This document shows, piece after piece, positions 1 to 12,300 of a DNA stretch of 64,000 nucleotides. Every line of letters begins with the position of its first letter. Position 1 is the stretch's first letter. Both the position numbers and the translations under genes were made by a program. A model generated the notes under the pieces. The model did not search any database. It was not told the DNA's origin and saw only the letters and a program-made list of their open reading frames with translations. This DNA is from Allolobophora icterica (Eukaryota; Annelida; Clitellata; Crassiclitellata; Lumbricidae). The stretch lies in assembly GCA_963556255.1 (NCBI GenBank), contig OY744605.1, forward strand, positions 11,773,468 to 11,837,467. The letters are read 5' to 3'.

Positions 1-51
1 CATGCAACAGTGTCTCACCCAACTGCTATGAAGAAAAAAGTATCTACTCAC

Positions 52-1406
52 TCTAATTCGATTTACAGATCCTTCGTGCTTGATTCTGGCGGCGTCTAAT
101 TTTGCTTTATGGTTTTCGTCTTCTTCCTCAGATGAACTGTCGCTGTCATCATCATCATCGTCATCTTCTTTCTTCGTCTTAGCCTTAACCCGGTTCATAT
201 TGGTCAATTTCATTACGATGACCTCGTTGGATTTCAATGTTTCTGCTTGTGTTCCGGCCACCAGGTAGCACGTCAGTGGGAACGTTTCTCTTTTATCTCC
301 CAGGTCATCTCGCAGAACATCAAAACTCAAACACGGTGCACCTAAACAAGTCCAAGGAAAACCTTAAGTAAATTTTAGAAACAAGTTAAGCAGCATAAGT
401 CAAGTCAGCAATGGGAAATCACGCAGACTGAGTGCCTACGTATATTAACAATATGGTTGCCACTGACTTTGCTCCAATAGAGCGCTACCACCTACCAGCT
501 ACATCCCACAATGCAATTCGCTACATAAGTAACGAACGCGAACTTTTATTACAGTTCGTATTTGCGCGTATTCGAATTTAGAAAAGTGAAATAAAGCATT
601 TATATGCATTCCGTTGCCATTTCAGACACTTGCTACTTTATTGAGTTCTGTTTCTTAATATGTCAATTAAAGTTCATGTTCATTACTTCCTTCCTTAGCA
701 AATTGCATTATGGGATGAAGCTAGTAGGTAGCAGCACTCTATTGGAGCGAAGTCAGTGGCTACCATATTTTTATATACACAGGCACTCAGTCTGCATGAT
801 TACCCACTAATGCATTTTTCATACAAAGAAAACTGAATTAATTCAATAAACCAACATGCTTCCACACAATATTATATCAAATGTTCATCTCGTCGCCTCA
901 CTGGAATTTCTACAAATTGGAACAAGTTTGTCAAATAGGATATTATGGATTAGATTCACATGCAGCGCTTTATCGTTTCACAATCTAGGGCAGTGTCATT
1001 ATTATATGATCAGAGGGAATCAAACCAACAACTATTGGAAGGCGAGTACTGAATGCTAACCGTAAGAGCAGCCCCCCCCCCTTCGTCGAAAGATACGAAA
1101 CAAACCTGTATGTGCTCGATGATACATGACATAGGCCGATGAATCGTATACCAGTTCCTCTTCTGGACCCAGAGGTTGCCCCGGCAAATAGACCTGCTTT
1201 GGTTTAGCGGCCCCACTTTCGCTAACATCGTCAGCATCTTCTTCTTCATCGTCGTCGTCTTCATCGTCGTCTTCTTCATCGTCGTCTTCTTCACTATCAT
1301 CTTCGTTTTCTTCTCCTTCCATTTTTTCTTCATACTGATCTGATTCCTCCTCGTCAGGTTCTTCCTTTTTAATGAATTCGTTTAATTTTTCGTCTTTATC
1401 ACTCAT
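52..1406 (-). CDS. GRWD1: GRWD1 orthologue, first two coding exons (partial)
   Basis: Glutamate-rich WD40 protein, known in other eukaryotes as a nucleolar/nuclear histone-binding and ribosome-assembly factor (yeast Rrb1 relative). Exon 1 is 1106-1406: ATG at 1404-1406, an acidic Glu/Asp tract, then [19 protein letters not shown] and [10 protein letters not shown], the conserved segment just before the WD40 propeller. Its donor follows 1106 in phase 1. Exon 2 is 52-341 and continues in frame with [27 protein letters not shown] and a second acidic run, ending at NRIR before a GTGAGT donor. The gene continues beyond the left edge, where the WD40 repeats should lie. The order of conserved blocks matches the family. 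Identity is confident; junctions are inferred from consensus sites and phase. Confidence 0.87.
408..813. repeat. Foldback (inverted-repeat) element in GRWD1 intron 1
   Basis: The left arm (about 408-550) and right arm (about 665-813) are imperfect reverse complements over roughly 140 bases. For example, GCAGACTGAGTGCCT near 424 is mirrored by AGGCACTCAGTCTGC at 781-795, and CACTGACTTTGCTCCAATAG at 461-480 is mirrored near 740-760. The spacer is about 115 bases. It resembles a MITE; no transposase coding is seen and the target duplication is unclear. Confidence 0.7.
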
Positions 1407-1718
1407 TTTGCAAATTTTACAATCAGCGATAACAAAAACAACGTGCTTCCAAATCCAAGAGAAACTAGAAAATATACTATTTAAGGTACAGGCATTAAGT
1501 ATACCGGTGAGAAGAAAATACTATTGCGCTACGATTCTTGTAACCGACGCATGATTACAGTTTCTGTAGTTTCTGTAATCTTGGCTAATAATAATTTAGC
1601 AATTTGGCTTTACATTGCATTACTATAAAAAACGCAAGATAGGTAATCATAATGGTACAATCGTACTCCAGCGCTACTTAAGAGCCAAGCGCAGCATAAT
1701 AATATGTCAGCTTATCAC

Positions 1719-2310
1719 CAGTGGCGGCGATCTTGTCTGAGAGGTGGGGGGGGGACAAAGTCGGCCACGATCTCGTCGACGACCTTTCTGGAAAACCTTG
1801 TCCCCCCAAAAAAATTTTCTGCCACCACTCCGAAAAATTTCCATTTCATCTCCCAAAAAAGTTGATGACCTTTTTTGTCATCAACCTCTTTTTTGTAATT
1901 TTTCGCAGTAGCGCCGGCAAATTACATACAATCGACCATGGTCTGGTTGTCAAAAAATTTCATCTCATCTACGAAAAAAGTTGATGACCTTTTTTTTTAG
2001 TCCTCCACCTACTTTCCTGACTTCTTAAAAAACATACCTTCTGAATAACTCACGACCTTTTTTACCTATTCGTCTTACAAAAAATTCTCCTTCTTCACAT
2101 TATTTTGGGGGGTGGGACACTTCTGCTCGAAACTACTTTTCAGGTCCAAAAACGCACTAGGCCTAACAACTCATTTTCGCCCTCGCACACTATTGCATTT
2201 TTTAGTCTTTCTTCAAAATTTGGGGGGTCCGATGCATGGCGTGTCCCCCCCCCCACTCTTAAAGGTGGGGGTCTTGTCCCCTGCGACCCCCCCCGGGATC
2301 GCCGCCCATG
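1719..2310 (+). mobile_element. Non-autonomous hAT-like element, family 1 copy A
   Basis: Starts CAGTGGCGGCGATC and ends GATCGCCGCCCATG, imperfect 14-bp terminal inverted repeats. It is flanked by an exact 8-bp duplication CTTATCAC at 1711-1718 and 2311-2318. An 8-bp duplication with a CAG-type end is the hAT hallmark. The interior has poly-G/C tracts and repeated AAAAAAGTTGATGACC motifs but no transposase ORF. It lies upstream of GRWD1. Confidence 0.85.
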
Positions 2311-2318
2311 CTTATCAC

Positions 2319-3369
2319 GATTCACGAGCGCTACGTCAAGTCAGAGATGTTGTCCGAAGATACCAAGCGAAGAACTGGGTTGCTAGTAGACCAGAGCGGA
2401 ATTTATAGGAGACATAAAGCTTGTTAGTGAGTTGATTTTAAAGACCTGATAGGCCTAAATTGGAAAGCAGCGGAGTGGATAGATAGGGTGTAGGATTTCT
2501 TAAAAAGTGGGACTTATTGGTTAGGCTATTGGACTTGTAGTCAAGTGTGGAATGGACAGTGGACTGGCGAAGGCATAGCCTACAGGCAATCACAAAATCG
2601 AGCATAGATTGGATACGGCGAAAGTGAAAAATTTGCGTCAAGCAGGAACGCAAGCGAGACCGAAGCTGGATATAAATGTAAATATTTGTTTTTCAATAAC
2701 GACCGTATGGCCTCGACCCTGTAGGCCTACCTCAGCTACCTGTACCTTTTTTTACTGAAGTTGACCGGGTGAGGTCCTTCATCAACGCTGCCGGTTTGAA
2801 AGGGTACCACGGCCTTAAAGGTCCCCGTGTATGGACCGTGCTATCACGAGATTCAACTATCTGAAATGAGCTTCCATTGTTATGCGAACCGAGAACCACT
2901 CACAGAGGTGCACGGGACGTAGGCCTACACTCTAAAAGTCTAACCAATGTAGGCCTAGCTAACTGGACCAGTATGGGATTTGAAAGCTAAGAGATGTGGT
3001 CGAAGGTGATGCCAAGATAGTGTAGCCCATACAGGTTATTCAGAGGTGAAAGCGAGTTAGAACAGGAAGCAGTTGATGGCATGCTCAGAGATTTTCTGAA
3101 TCTGATCCCTGCCAGGCGGCTGCCAGCATGCCTATGAACATTTGATGGGGCCCATGTGGGCTGCATAAAAATATTATTCAGTGTGGGAATAATAATTCTG
3201 GGTTCCACATGGGCTCCACGTGGACACGCTGGCAAGAATCGAATAGACATTAATTCAGTTTTTCCAGGATTGAGAAAAGGGTTGCAGGACATCCAGTTTG
3301 ATATGGATCATGTGATTCACATCAATGAAGCAAGATGGACATACAGATGGACGGAGACTAATGTGTGTG
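2319..3369. other. Intergenic DNA between GRWD1 and IQCE
   Basis: No convincing coding exon was found. Contains four copies of TAGGCCTA (about 2449-2950) and an imperfect palindromic segment at about 3117-3238. Confidence 0.4.
3117..3238. repeat. Short palindromic element (CCAGCATG...CACGCTGGCA type)
   Basis: The ends TGCCAGCATG and CACGCTGGCA form an imperfect inverted repeat enclosing GGGCCCATGTGGGC and CCACATGGGCTCCACGTGG. A related palindrome occurs at 12509-12610. Confidence 0.5.
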
Positions 3370-3377
3370 CTTATATT

Positions 3378-3624
3378 CATGGGCGGCGATCCCGGGGGGT
3401 CGAGGGGGACAAGACCCCCACCTTTTAGAGTGGGGAGGACACACCATACATTTGTCCCCCCAAAATTTCGAAGAAACACCAAAAAAGGTCAGCAAATTTT
3501 ATTGCGCGTGAGCGCGAAAATTTTTTGGGATCTTTTTTGACCAGTTCAGATCAAAACTCTTATTTGACCAGATCATTTCTAAAGTGTCTCCCCCCCCACC
3601 TGTCAAACAAGATCGCAGCCACTG
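3378..3624 (-). mobile_element. Non-autonomous hAT-like element, family 1 copy B (reverse)
   Basis: On the plus strand it reads CATGGGCGGCGATC...GATCGCAGCCACTG, the reverse of copies A and C. An exact 8-bp duplication CTTATATT lies at 3370-3377 and 3625-3632. It is shorter than the others (247 bp), an internal deletion derivative. It contains GCGCGTGAGCGCGAAAATTT, also found in the degraded fragment near 7700. Confidence 0.85.
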
Positions 3625-3909
3625 CTTATATTTGAGACAAGAAAGCCAAACAGAAAAGTTATTAATTTAATATGCTACCACAAATATTACAAAAATCAAC
3701 AGACATTATGCATCACTCTAAGTAACCAACATACAACTTGGAGCTTAACTATAAATGCGCATCAATCTGACTTACAAAACAGTTTGTAATAAAAAGAAGG
3801 CAGATGGCGCTCTGTGTAACAGCAGACGACTGCGTTTTTTTTATAAACTGTACATCACGCAAGGCAAATTTAACTAAATTTAATGTTCAAATGACACAAC
3901 CAATGAACA

Positions 3910-4065
3910 TCATTTGATGATCATTGGCTTTACAATGTCTTCTTCTTCATCGTCACTGACATTATCCTCGATATCTTCATCAATATCTTCAATGATTTCG
4001 TCATCATCTGACAAGGGAGCAGCAACAGCGGTTGACCGGGAAGAAACCGTCTTCTGTACCGAAGA
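3910..4065 (-). CDS. IQCE: IQCE terminal exon, acidic C-terminus
   Basis: 52 codons including TGA. Encodes a Ser-rich segment, then PLSDDDEIIEDIDEDIED and DDEEEDIVKPMIIK. An acidic 'DD.IV.P' C-terminus is typical of IQCE. The acceptor is CTGTTTTAG. Confidence 0.8.
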   Translation of the reverse strand, partial: SSVQKTVSSRSTAVAAPLSDDDEIIEDIDEDIEDNVSDDEEEDIVKPMIIK

Positions 4066-7000
4066 CTAAAACAGATAAAATTTACGATCTTTAATCTTTC
4101 GTTCTTTGCTCTCATCTGCATATATCTTGAAATTAGACTTCCACACTGAATTTACTCAGCAGTAACAAACAACTGATGCTTTGACCATAATTACATTGGC
4201 GCTACAAAAATCTGTGGCTAATGATAATGGTTATTAATATTATAATTATAATTATTATATCTGGCTTGACTTCAACTGTCCTTGATCTGAGGATTGGCCG
4301 CATCATGGACAATTTTACTCCATCCACTTCTGTTGTTTCTTGTCTCTTTCAATAACCGGTTGAATCATAATCCAATCCACGACTTTGTTATCAATCCATC
4401 CCCATTTTAGGTCGTCCTTGAGCTCTTGATCCAGGAATTGTGCCTTGGATATTTTCCTTTTCCAGACAATCAACACTCTTCTGCAGCCTTTTCTTGGGAT
4501 CTTTGCGGTGCGAGAAGGCATGACACAGCCTTACAAACCTGAAATGACCTGACCTGACCTAATATAATAATTCATTCAAATCCAATGGCCTGTTTTCATC
4601 AATTTCAAAACGAAACTTACTGATTCAGCAGCTGAATGTATATCTAAAAACAAACGAGAAAACAAATAAATGAGACAATGTTAAGTAAATCACTGAAAAA
4701 CTGTATTACATGACCAGTTAAACATTACAAATGAAGAGTTTTAATTCACATTTGGAAAACATCTCTCTTGGTTAACATTTACCTCCTCAACTCAACATCA
4801 GCAATCTTGTTGCAGCATTTTTATAAATTAAACTAACATACAATTATATAATAAAATATATAAACTTAAACTTGGTATACATTGAAACCGTAAGCATGTA
4901 CGCATGTATTGGGTTATTTACAGCATATTTTACAAATCTACAATAAATGCTACTTTTTGGTGCAATATTAAGCATTGTACTACAGTGAGGTCATTCAATA
5001 GAGAAAATTAATTAATCTACGTTATAATAAAACAAGCAATACGGAGTTCAACTCTGGGCAACAGTTAAGCCACAGATGATAGCACTGGCCAAGACCACAG
5101 AATCCAACTTACTTTTAGGAGGTTGACTGGTGTGCGAATTAGATGAGTTCCTGAAACAAAGAAATTAAAGAATATCTAGAAACTAGGACAATCAAATCCC
5201 AAGTATATTATAATGAACCCAGAATAAATGGACTAAAATAAACTCAAAAGAAATTACTGGACTTTACCTTAGTGAAAAAAAAACAAATTCTAATGAAAAC
5301 GGTGAACCACAATGTTGGGACGTCTTCCTAAGACTGTTTTATCAACAGAACAAACTAAAGCAATTTAGTAAGTATAGAATTTAACTATCTACATGTAGGT
5401 CTGATTGGAGACTTCCTAAATCTGAAGAAATTTCAAACATTTGAGTACTAGTTAAATAATCAATCTTAATGAAGTGACTTCGTGAACAAGCTTTTTTGGT
5501 TGCTGGACCTACCTTTTGGAACTCTCTCCCCATCTGTGTCCACTCTGCTCAGTCGTTTATGTCACTTCAAACTCAACTTAAACTTACATCTTTCTCAACT
5601 TAAAACTTTCCTCTTTCAAATTGCAAGGCTGCCACTCTGTCAATATCCAGAAGATAAGTCTGTAAGACTGATCTTCTGGATATGACCTGATTACAGCTTG
5701 GTTTTGGTGTGCCATCAGTTGATGCCTTGTGCGTTAGACAGTTGTGCAATAAAAGTGACTAATTACAATTACAATTACTTCTGCAATACAGTTGTCAGAA
5801 TGCACAAGTCAATCAATAGTCACTTTACATGAAATGGCAGACGAAATCACACTTTATTGGAGAACCCTAGAAGAAACTCAGAAGGTGATTAGTACTGCCA
5901 GGACTGGTATCAACAGTTTTACAGCTTAACCAAAGTTTTTTCGTAGATTACACGTCCTACTGGGACATCGCACTCATGGTTAGAGCGCTTGCCTTGTAAT
6001 GCAGACAGTACAGGTCTGAGCCTCCCCACAACGGTTACTGTGTAGGGATCTCGAGCAAGTCCTTCACTCACAGTTGCTCAGCACCATCGATTTACACTTG
6101 GCCATTAGACAGTGGCACTTAGTAAATGCATACTAATAATAATAAAATAATTTAATAATAATAAATAATAATAATATTAATGATAAATTATAGCTGATCT
6201 AGGAATGTAGGGATTGAGTGTTCTGTACTAACGTTTTGATCTGATGACTTCTGTAGATGTGCCCTCTGACTGTCGACTGAATTACCTCAATCGCATCGTC
6301 ATAGCCAGCGTTGTGCCTTTCATTCTCATCTTCATTGTCTCCTTTAACCCGCTTCTCATCCTTAATCTCTTCCTTTGCTTTCCACAATTTCTCCATTCCA
6401 TTCTGCACTTTCTCCACCTTTCTCTCTTCTTTTTCTCTGTGAATGTTTTCATTCCTCCTTGCCTCTCTCTCCTTCTCGACCCTTTCCTTCTGCGCTTTCT
6501 CCCTTATCCTCTCCTCCTTCTCCTTCCTTTCCCTTTCCTCCTCCTCATGCTGTTCCTTCTCTTTCAGTTTATGACTTATCTCCTGCCTCGCTCTGTGTCC
6601 TCTCCAGCTTTCTTGTATTAGTTCAGCTGCCTGCAACACAACCCATGACATTCAAAGATTTGTATAGAACTGAATAGCCATTCATTAATTTCTCAACAAT
6701 CAAACACACAGAGGTCAATAGTTCAACTGAAAGGGTCCAAAAGATATGCATTACTGAATACCCTTGCCTTACTGAATAGCCTTGCAATACTGAATAGCCT
6801 TGCTTGGTTACTTTTAAAGAATAGCAACGTGCAGCCTGCATTCATCACCTCATCCTTGACATTCTCTTTGACCTTGTGCTGAGTCCAGTTCTTCTGAATG
6901 ACTTTGGCCGCTCGGTTCTGCTTGAACTGATTGACCTTCTCATGCATTTCTTTACTTGTGTCGATCGCAGAAGATGTCGACGTCGACTTTCTGTTAAATA

Positions 7001-9296
7001 CAAATCATGAGAAATTTCAAAAGAACTCTGCACTAGTAATGTACAAGGCATTATCAAATTATGGCCTTTTCCACGTAAAAACCTGCTTTCCAAAATCACA
7101 ATCCACTGAATGAAAGCAGATCCATGAGGACCCAGTGATCAGAAGAGAGCACACAAAAGATACATAAAGCATCATCCAGCACTCATTATTATTATTATTA
7201 TAATTATAATTTTTTTTAATTATTTTTTTTACCCGAGGTATATATGATCCCTCAGGTGTCAGATACTAATTAAATATGTTGATTCTGGAGTGGCCGTCCT
7301 GGTCAAGATATAATAATAATAATTATTATTATTATATACAGTTTCAACACGCACAAAGTCACACAGAAATGCAAGTCTGAGGCGCGGTTAGTCAGTCACC
7401 AGATGAAGAGCTGTTAGATATCCAAATTCTTGAAAGCCAATGAGAAATCGTGAATTTTTAGGTGTTTCTTAAAGGAACAAGCTGATGCCTGCACTTAACT
7501 TTTGAGTAGTGCTTTAGTAATTTGGAGTTTATAATTATGATCATTGTCCTTCATTCTTGAGGTTACGTGCTTCAGGCAGTGGTTAAATTGCTCATCCAGA
7601 GGTGGTGGGTCTCTAAATATATGCAAATTCAAAAAACCTACGGCTAATCCTAAATTACAACAGGGACGTCATTTCAGCTTTTTCCAGGGGGGAGGTAAAA
7701 AAGAGGTTGAAAATTTTCTACGCTCACGCGCGAACATTTTTTAAAACCTTTTTTGGTATTTCTTTTAAAATGCTTTTGTATGTAGTCTACATGTCCAAAA
7801 CTGTAAGCCAATGCTTCAAATGAGTCTCTTTTTTCTTTTTTACCCCTTTCTTCCTCCTTTTCTTTTTTACATTAACAATTAAGATTGAAACATAATATTA
7901 CTTTGCATAATATGTTACAGAAGACTATAGGCTTTGATCGACATGTCAATGCAAAAACTTACAAAGCACATCATAAACAAATAGGTCCTACCAAAAATTA
8001 ATATGTAGGCCTATACTTTCAAATTGAAGAGCCCAGTAAGTAAAGCAGTCTGACTATAGCCTTAGATCATAAACCCAGTGAAAAGCTGAAAATTAAGCAG
8101 GAGTTTCAATGCTGTCTATGCCACAATATGCTAACATATCCATACTGCCCTTCATGCTTCTGTGGCTGTGGACGATTTCGGTGCTTTGCCTAAATCTGTT
8201 GCACGCTAACCTCTTACTATCTATCCCGCTAGGGCAGAAATTTGGTTCAAGGTTTCTGCTCCACTTTGGCCTCCTAGCCAACTCAGCAATAATGAGTACA
8301 CCGACAGTCCACTGTCGGTGGGAAGACGAGACGGCGAGGGAGAGGACTGGCCACCCGCCCTCATATGCCAAGACTAAGAAAATGAAGTCGCTAGCACTTC
8401 ATACCCGTGGCTGTCTGATCAGGGCTAGATTAATAGCTTAATTTAAGGGACTGTAAGAAAATCTGTTGCAGCATGACGACCCTTAGCAATATCCATCTAC
8501 GTTCGATAGCTTTCTTTGCACCCTGTCGACATTATCTGCAGACTGCATGCGCGATAACTATAACTAAATGCTAACGCTATTTCAGATTTTAAAACGATTC
8601 CAGCTCAGCCTTCCGAAATTCCGCAAACGAGTTTATTAATGAAGCAAACTACTGTGTTATCGCTCGAATGTCGGCCCAAATCTAGGCTACTTCTACTGCC
8701 ACGTCCTTGGGTTACTACCCTTCGGCAGCGATTATAAAACAGCAGGCGATTTAAGTAAACAAGTAGTTTTCTATGACGCTAGTGATTATTGAACCGCACT
8801 GTGAGGCTGACGAATGCTTAGCTGATCTTCGGTGGTGGATCTCCCTATTGAGGTGACGGGTCTCCCTTCTTAGGTGGCGGATCTCATAATTTGGGTGGTG
8901 GGTCTCACAATGCAGGTGGCGGATCTCAAATCAGAGGTGCCGGATCTCAGATCCGGCGGGATCCGGCTGAATTTAACCACTGGCTTCAGGACCACTCAGT
9001 TGGAATCTGTTGTTTGGGCTCTTTGTGTATGCAGCAGCTCGTCAGTAGTGAATCTTTTCCAGTTATCATTGCAATGTTCGTTAACGGATGACTGTTCTGA
9101 TCTTAAAGACTTTCCACACCATTTAGACATGTGCAGAAAGCCTCCGTGAAATGGTTACTGTGCTTCACACACAGTTGCTCAGGGTCATCGATTGACACTT
9201 GGTCATTAGATAGTGGCGCTTAGTAAATGCATAATAATAATAATTATTACAATTATTTTCTCTTCCAGCAGTGATATATATGTGTGTGTGTGTGCT

Positions 9297-9342
<46 letters not shown>

Positions 9343-12300
9343 TGCGTGTGTGTGTGTGTGTTTATAATTACAAAAAAACAAGCTGGAAAGAATCGCACTT
9401 CAGACTGGACCTGACCGGCATAGCAGAACATGCAGAGTGAAGACTAACAGATAGTCCACAGCCATGTGACACTTGACTTTGCAATGAGGTGACATGAATA
9501 ATGAAATTTTATCACTCCTTCCTCAACTGATTGAATGCAGCTTCAATCAACTATGACACAAATTTCAACCAAGGAACAGGTTTTCCAGTTTTAAAACAGA
9601 CCTTCTGCTGAGGCGTTCCTTTGGCTGCGGTGCTTCCCTTTCTACTCTTTCCCTTTCCCTTTCTTCCACCCGGTCAGAGTGCAAAGCCGGTGTTCCATTT
9701 ATGGAATCTCTTCGATGTCTATTTGAATTGCTGTTTGCAACCCGTAATTCGTCATTTTCTTTCTTCAATGAAGCAATTTCATTGCTAAAAAAGATAAGAC
9801 ATATCTAAGCATCTGCCGTTTATAAATACTTCTTAAGAAGATAATAATAATAATAAATAAATAATAAAAATAATAATAATAATGATGATGACAATAATAA
9901 TAATAACAATAATAATAATAACACTGTATGTCACTTATTCTAAAACATACTAAATAGACAAAGGGCCACATCCATGTTCAGGCCTTGTACTATATCAATA
10001 ATCTAATCTAATCTAATCTAATCCAATGACTTCTTCATCATAATGCCCATGACATCAGTCGATAGTCGTTTCGAGTGAAATCACAGTAAACAAGGAAAGC
10101 CAGGTCTAAATACAATAGATAAAATAAATGAAACGTTATCTAAAGAAGTCGTACTCTTTTTTCTGACACATTTCGATGTAGTGAGTTCTGTCTTGTTTTA
10201 TGCTTTCAATAACAGATGATTGTCGTACAACTTCTTCCTTCAGTTCGGTTTCTCGTTGTCTCAGTCGTTGCATCTCTTCAGCCGTTGCAACAACACCAAC
10301 ACCACCTGACAACGGTAAATGTACATGAAGATAATGTCATAACGAAATTTATATAGCGTCCTAGCTGAATACTCAGAACTGCTCCATGGTTTTCAGATCC
10401 TTATCTTGATAGCTTCAAGAGAAGTGGTTGTCCAGATCCGCTCCACGGAAAGTCGTATATAGACCTTCCTAGCAATTCATAAAAGGCACTAAATAAATTG
10501 AACGAATTGTGTCTTACACAAATAATACATACATGCATACATACATACACATTCATATATACACAAATACGGAGATAAATACATACAAATAATAATAACC
10601 AAAATACATACATAGGCCTATACCTTAAAATGAAATATAAACATTTTACAAACACATAAATGCATTCATATCTACATACATACAATCAATATACATAGGC
10701 CTATACTTTAAAAGGGAGCATAAACATTTTACAAACACACACATACATACACACAAATAATAAAAACAACAATACATACATACATACATAGGAAGCATAT
10801 ACACTTACACCTACAGACACAAGCATACAGCGCTCGTGAATAAGCTGGTGCCCTGTGCTTAGTTTTCAAGTGGTGCTTTAGAAATTTAGAGTTTACGATT
10901 ATGGCTACGATAAATGCATATATACATACAGACAGAAAGAATACATAATTTTTATAAAAGAAAAAAATGCAACATACATAAAAGAATCGTACCTTCAGCA
11001 ACTTTCCCATCAACTCCTCTGCTTTTCACGCCATCCACAGTCTCAAATTTGTCAAATTTCTACAAATTAACAAACGTTAACAAATTGTAACTGAAACTGC
11101 AGTAAAAAAGTAAGTTCTAACACTAGTGCTTTATAGCATCAATTGTATGTGCTAAGAGACAAGTGAATGCTCAAGCAACAAATACCACAACAGCGAAACT
11201 GTATTGTATTGTATATGGGCATTTATAAAGCGCCTCTCGCGGTCTACACCATTCAGAGGCGCTCCCAGTCCGCAAGACCCCGAGAGAAAAAGCAGGATTT
11301 AAGGTGAGAAAAGGAAGAAGCAAGGCTACCAGAGAGAATGGTGGTGTATGTAGAACATACGAATCCCAAATGACAATTGTCAACTCCCTTCTTCTTTTCG
11401 CTGTTACCTTCGCTTCATCTTCCATCTCACCTATTTAATCTATACTTTTTCTTTACTCTACGTCTGTATATAGGTAGGCCTAATTTGTTCCATTCATCCG
11501 TTTTTGCCCTCTTCCACTAGCTCTCCACGTTATTACAACAATATTCCAACATGGGCTCCATAGGTCCTTTACTGGACCCATATAGGACATATAAAACCTT
11601 TGGGCATAAGCTTCATAGGTCTAAACCTGGAAGCCCATACATTTACAATGACAGCACATCAAACAACCCAGACAAACAGTTGTTTTAAATGCACATAAAG
11701 TGTGACAAAACAGTTTTGGTAATATTGCTTTGAGAAAGTTTGTGTAACTTTCGGTCATGAATGAACAAAATAACAGAATTCACTTACTTGCTCTAACTTT
11801 GCTAAGGCTGACATGAACTGCTTCTGCGTAAGACCTTTTTTTGTGCCTAAAATCAAGTAAAATCTGTTCATGCAATGAATCCAAATCATAATCGTACGTA
11901 GTAAATACATATATACATAGTAAACATGAGTGTACATGCATTACATCACTGCATAATGGAGCTATAGAAATACAAAAGTATTTATACAGCGCCACTGTAC
12001 CTTAACTTTACGCTAGAAAACAGCAAATCTGATGCAAAGAGAGTCTTTACTTTCGTTTTCTGATTTCGTTTCAAGGCACTTCTGGAGGTCTTCCTTTAAC
12101 GATTTATTTTCGCCCAACAGTCGCGTCTTCTCTACGCTCATCTTTAGAATCGTTGCCGTCAGCTCCTTGACACGAGCTGAGCCTGCCTTTGGAGTAATTC
12201 CATCTCTAGACAGCAAAGCAATGATGATTGCTACTATTTCTGTATTTATATAGAGCCATTAAACAGTGAAGATGTACTGAGAGAAACAGACAGACAGACA

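Noticed and set aside
5950..6030. Functional tRNA gene
   Set aside because: An A-box-like head is present but the cloverleaf, acceptor stem and B-box are degenerate, and the sequence continues into a shared SINE body.
6244..6677. Plus-strand ORFs over IQCE exon 16
   Set aside because: Shadow frames of the Glu/Lys/Arg-rich exon on the minus strand.
9165..9440. ORFs over the TG repeat (Val-Cys or His-Thr runs)
   Set aside because: Microsatellite artefact.
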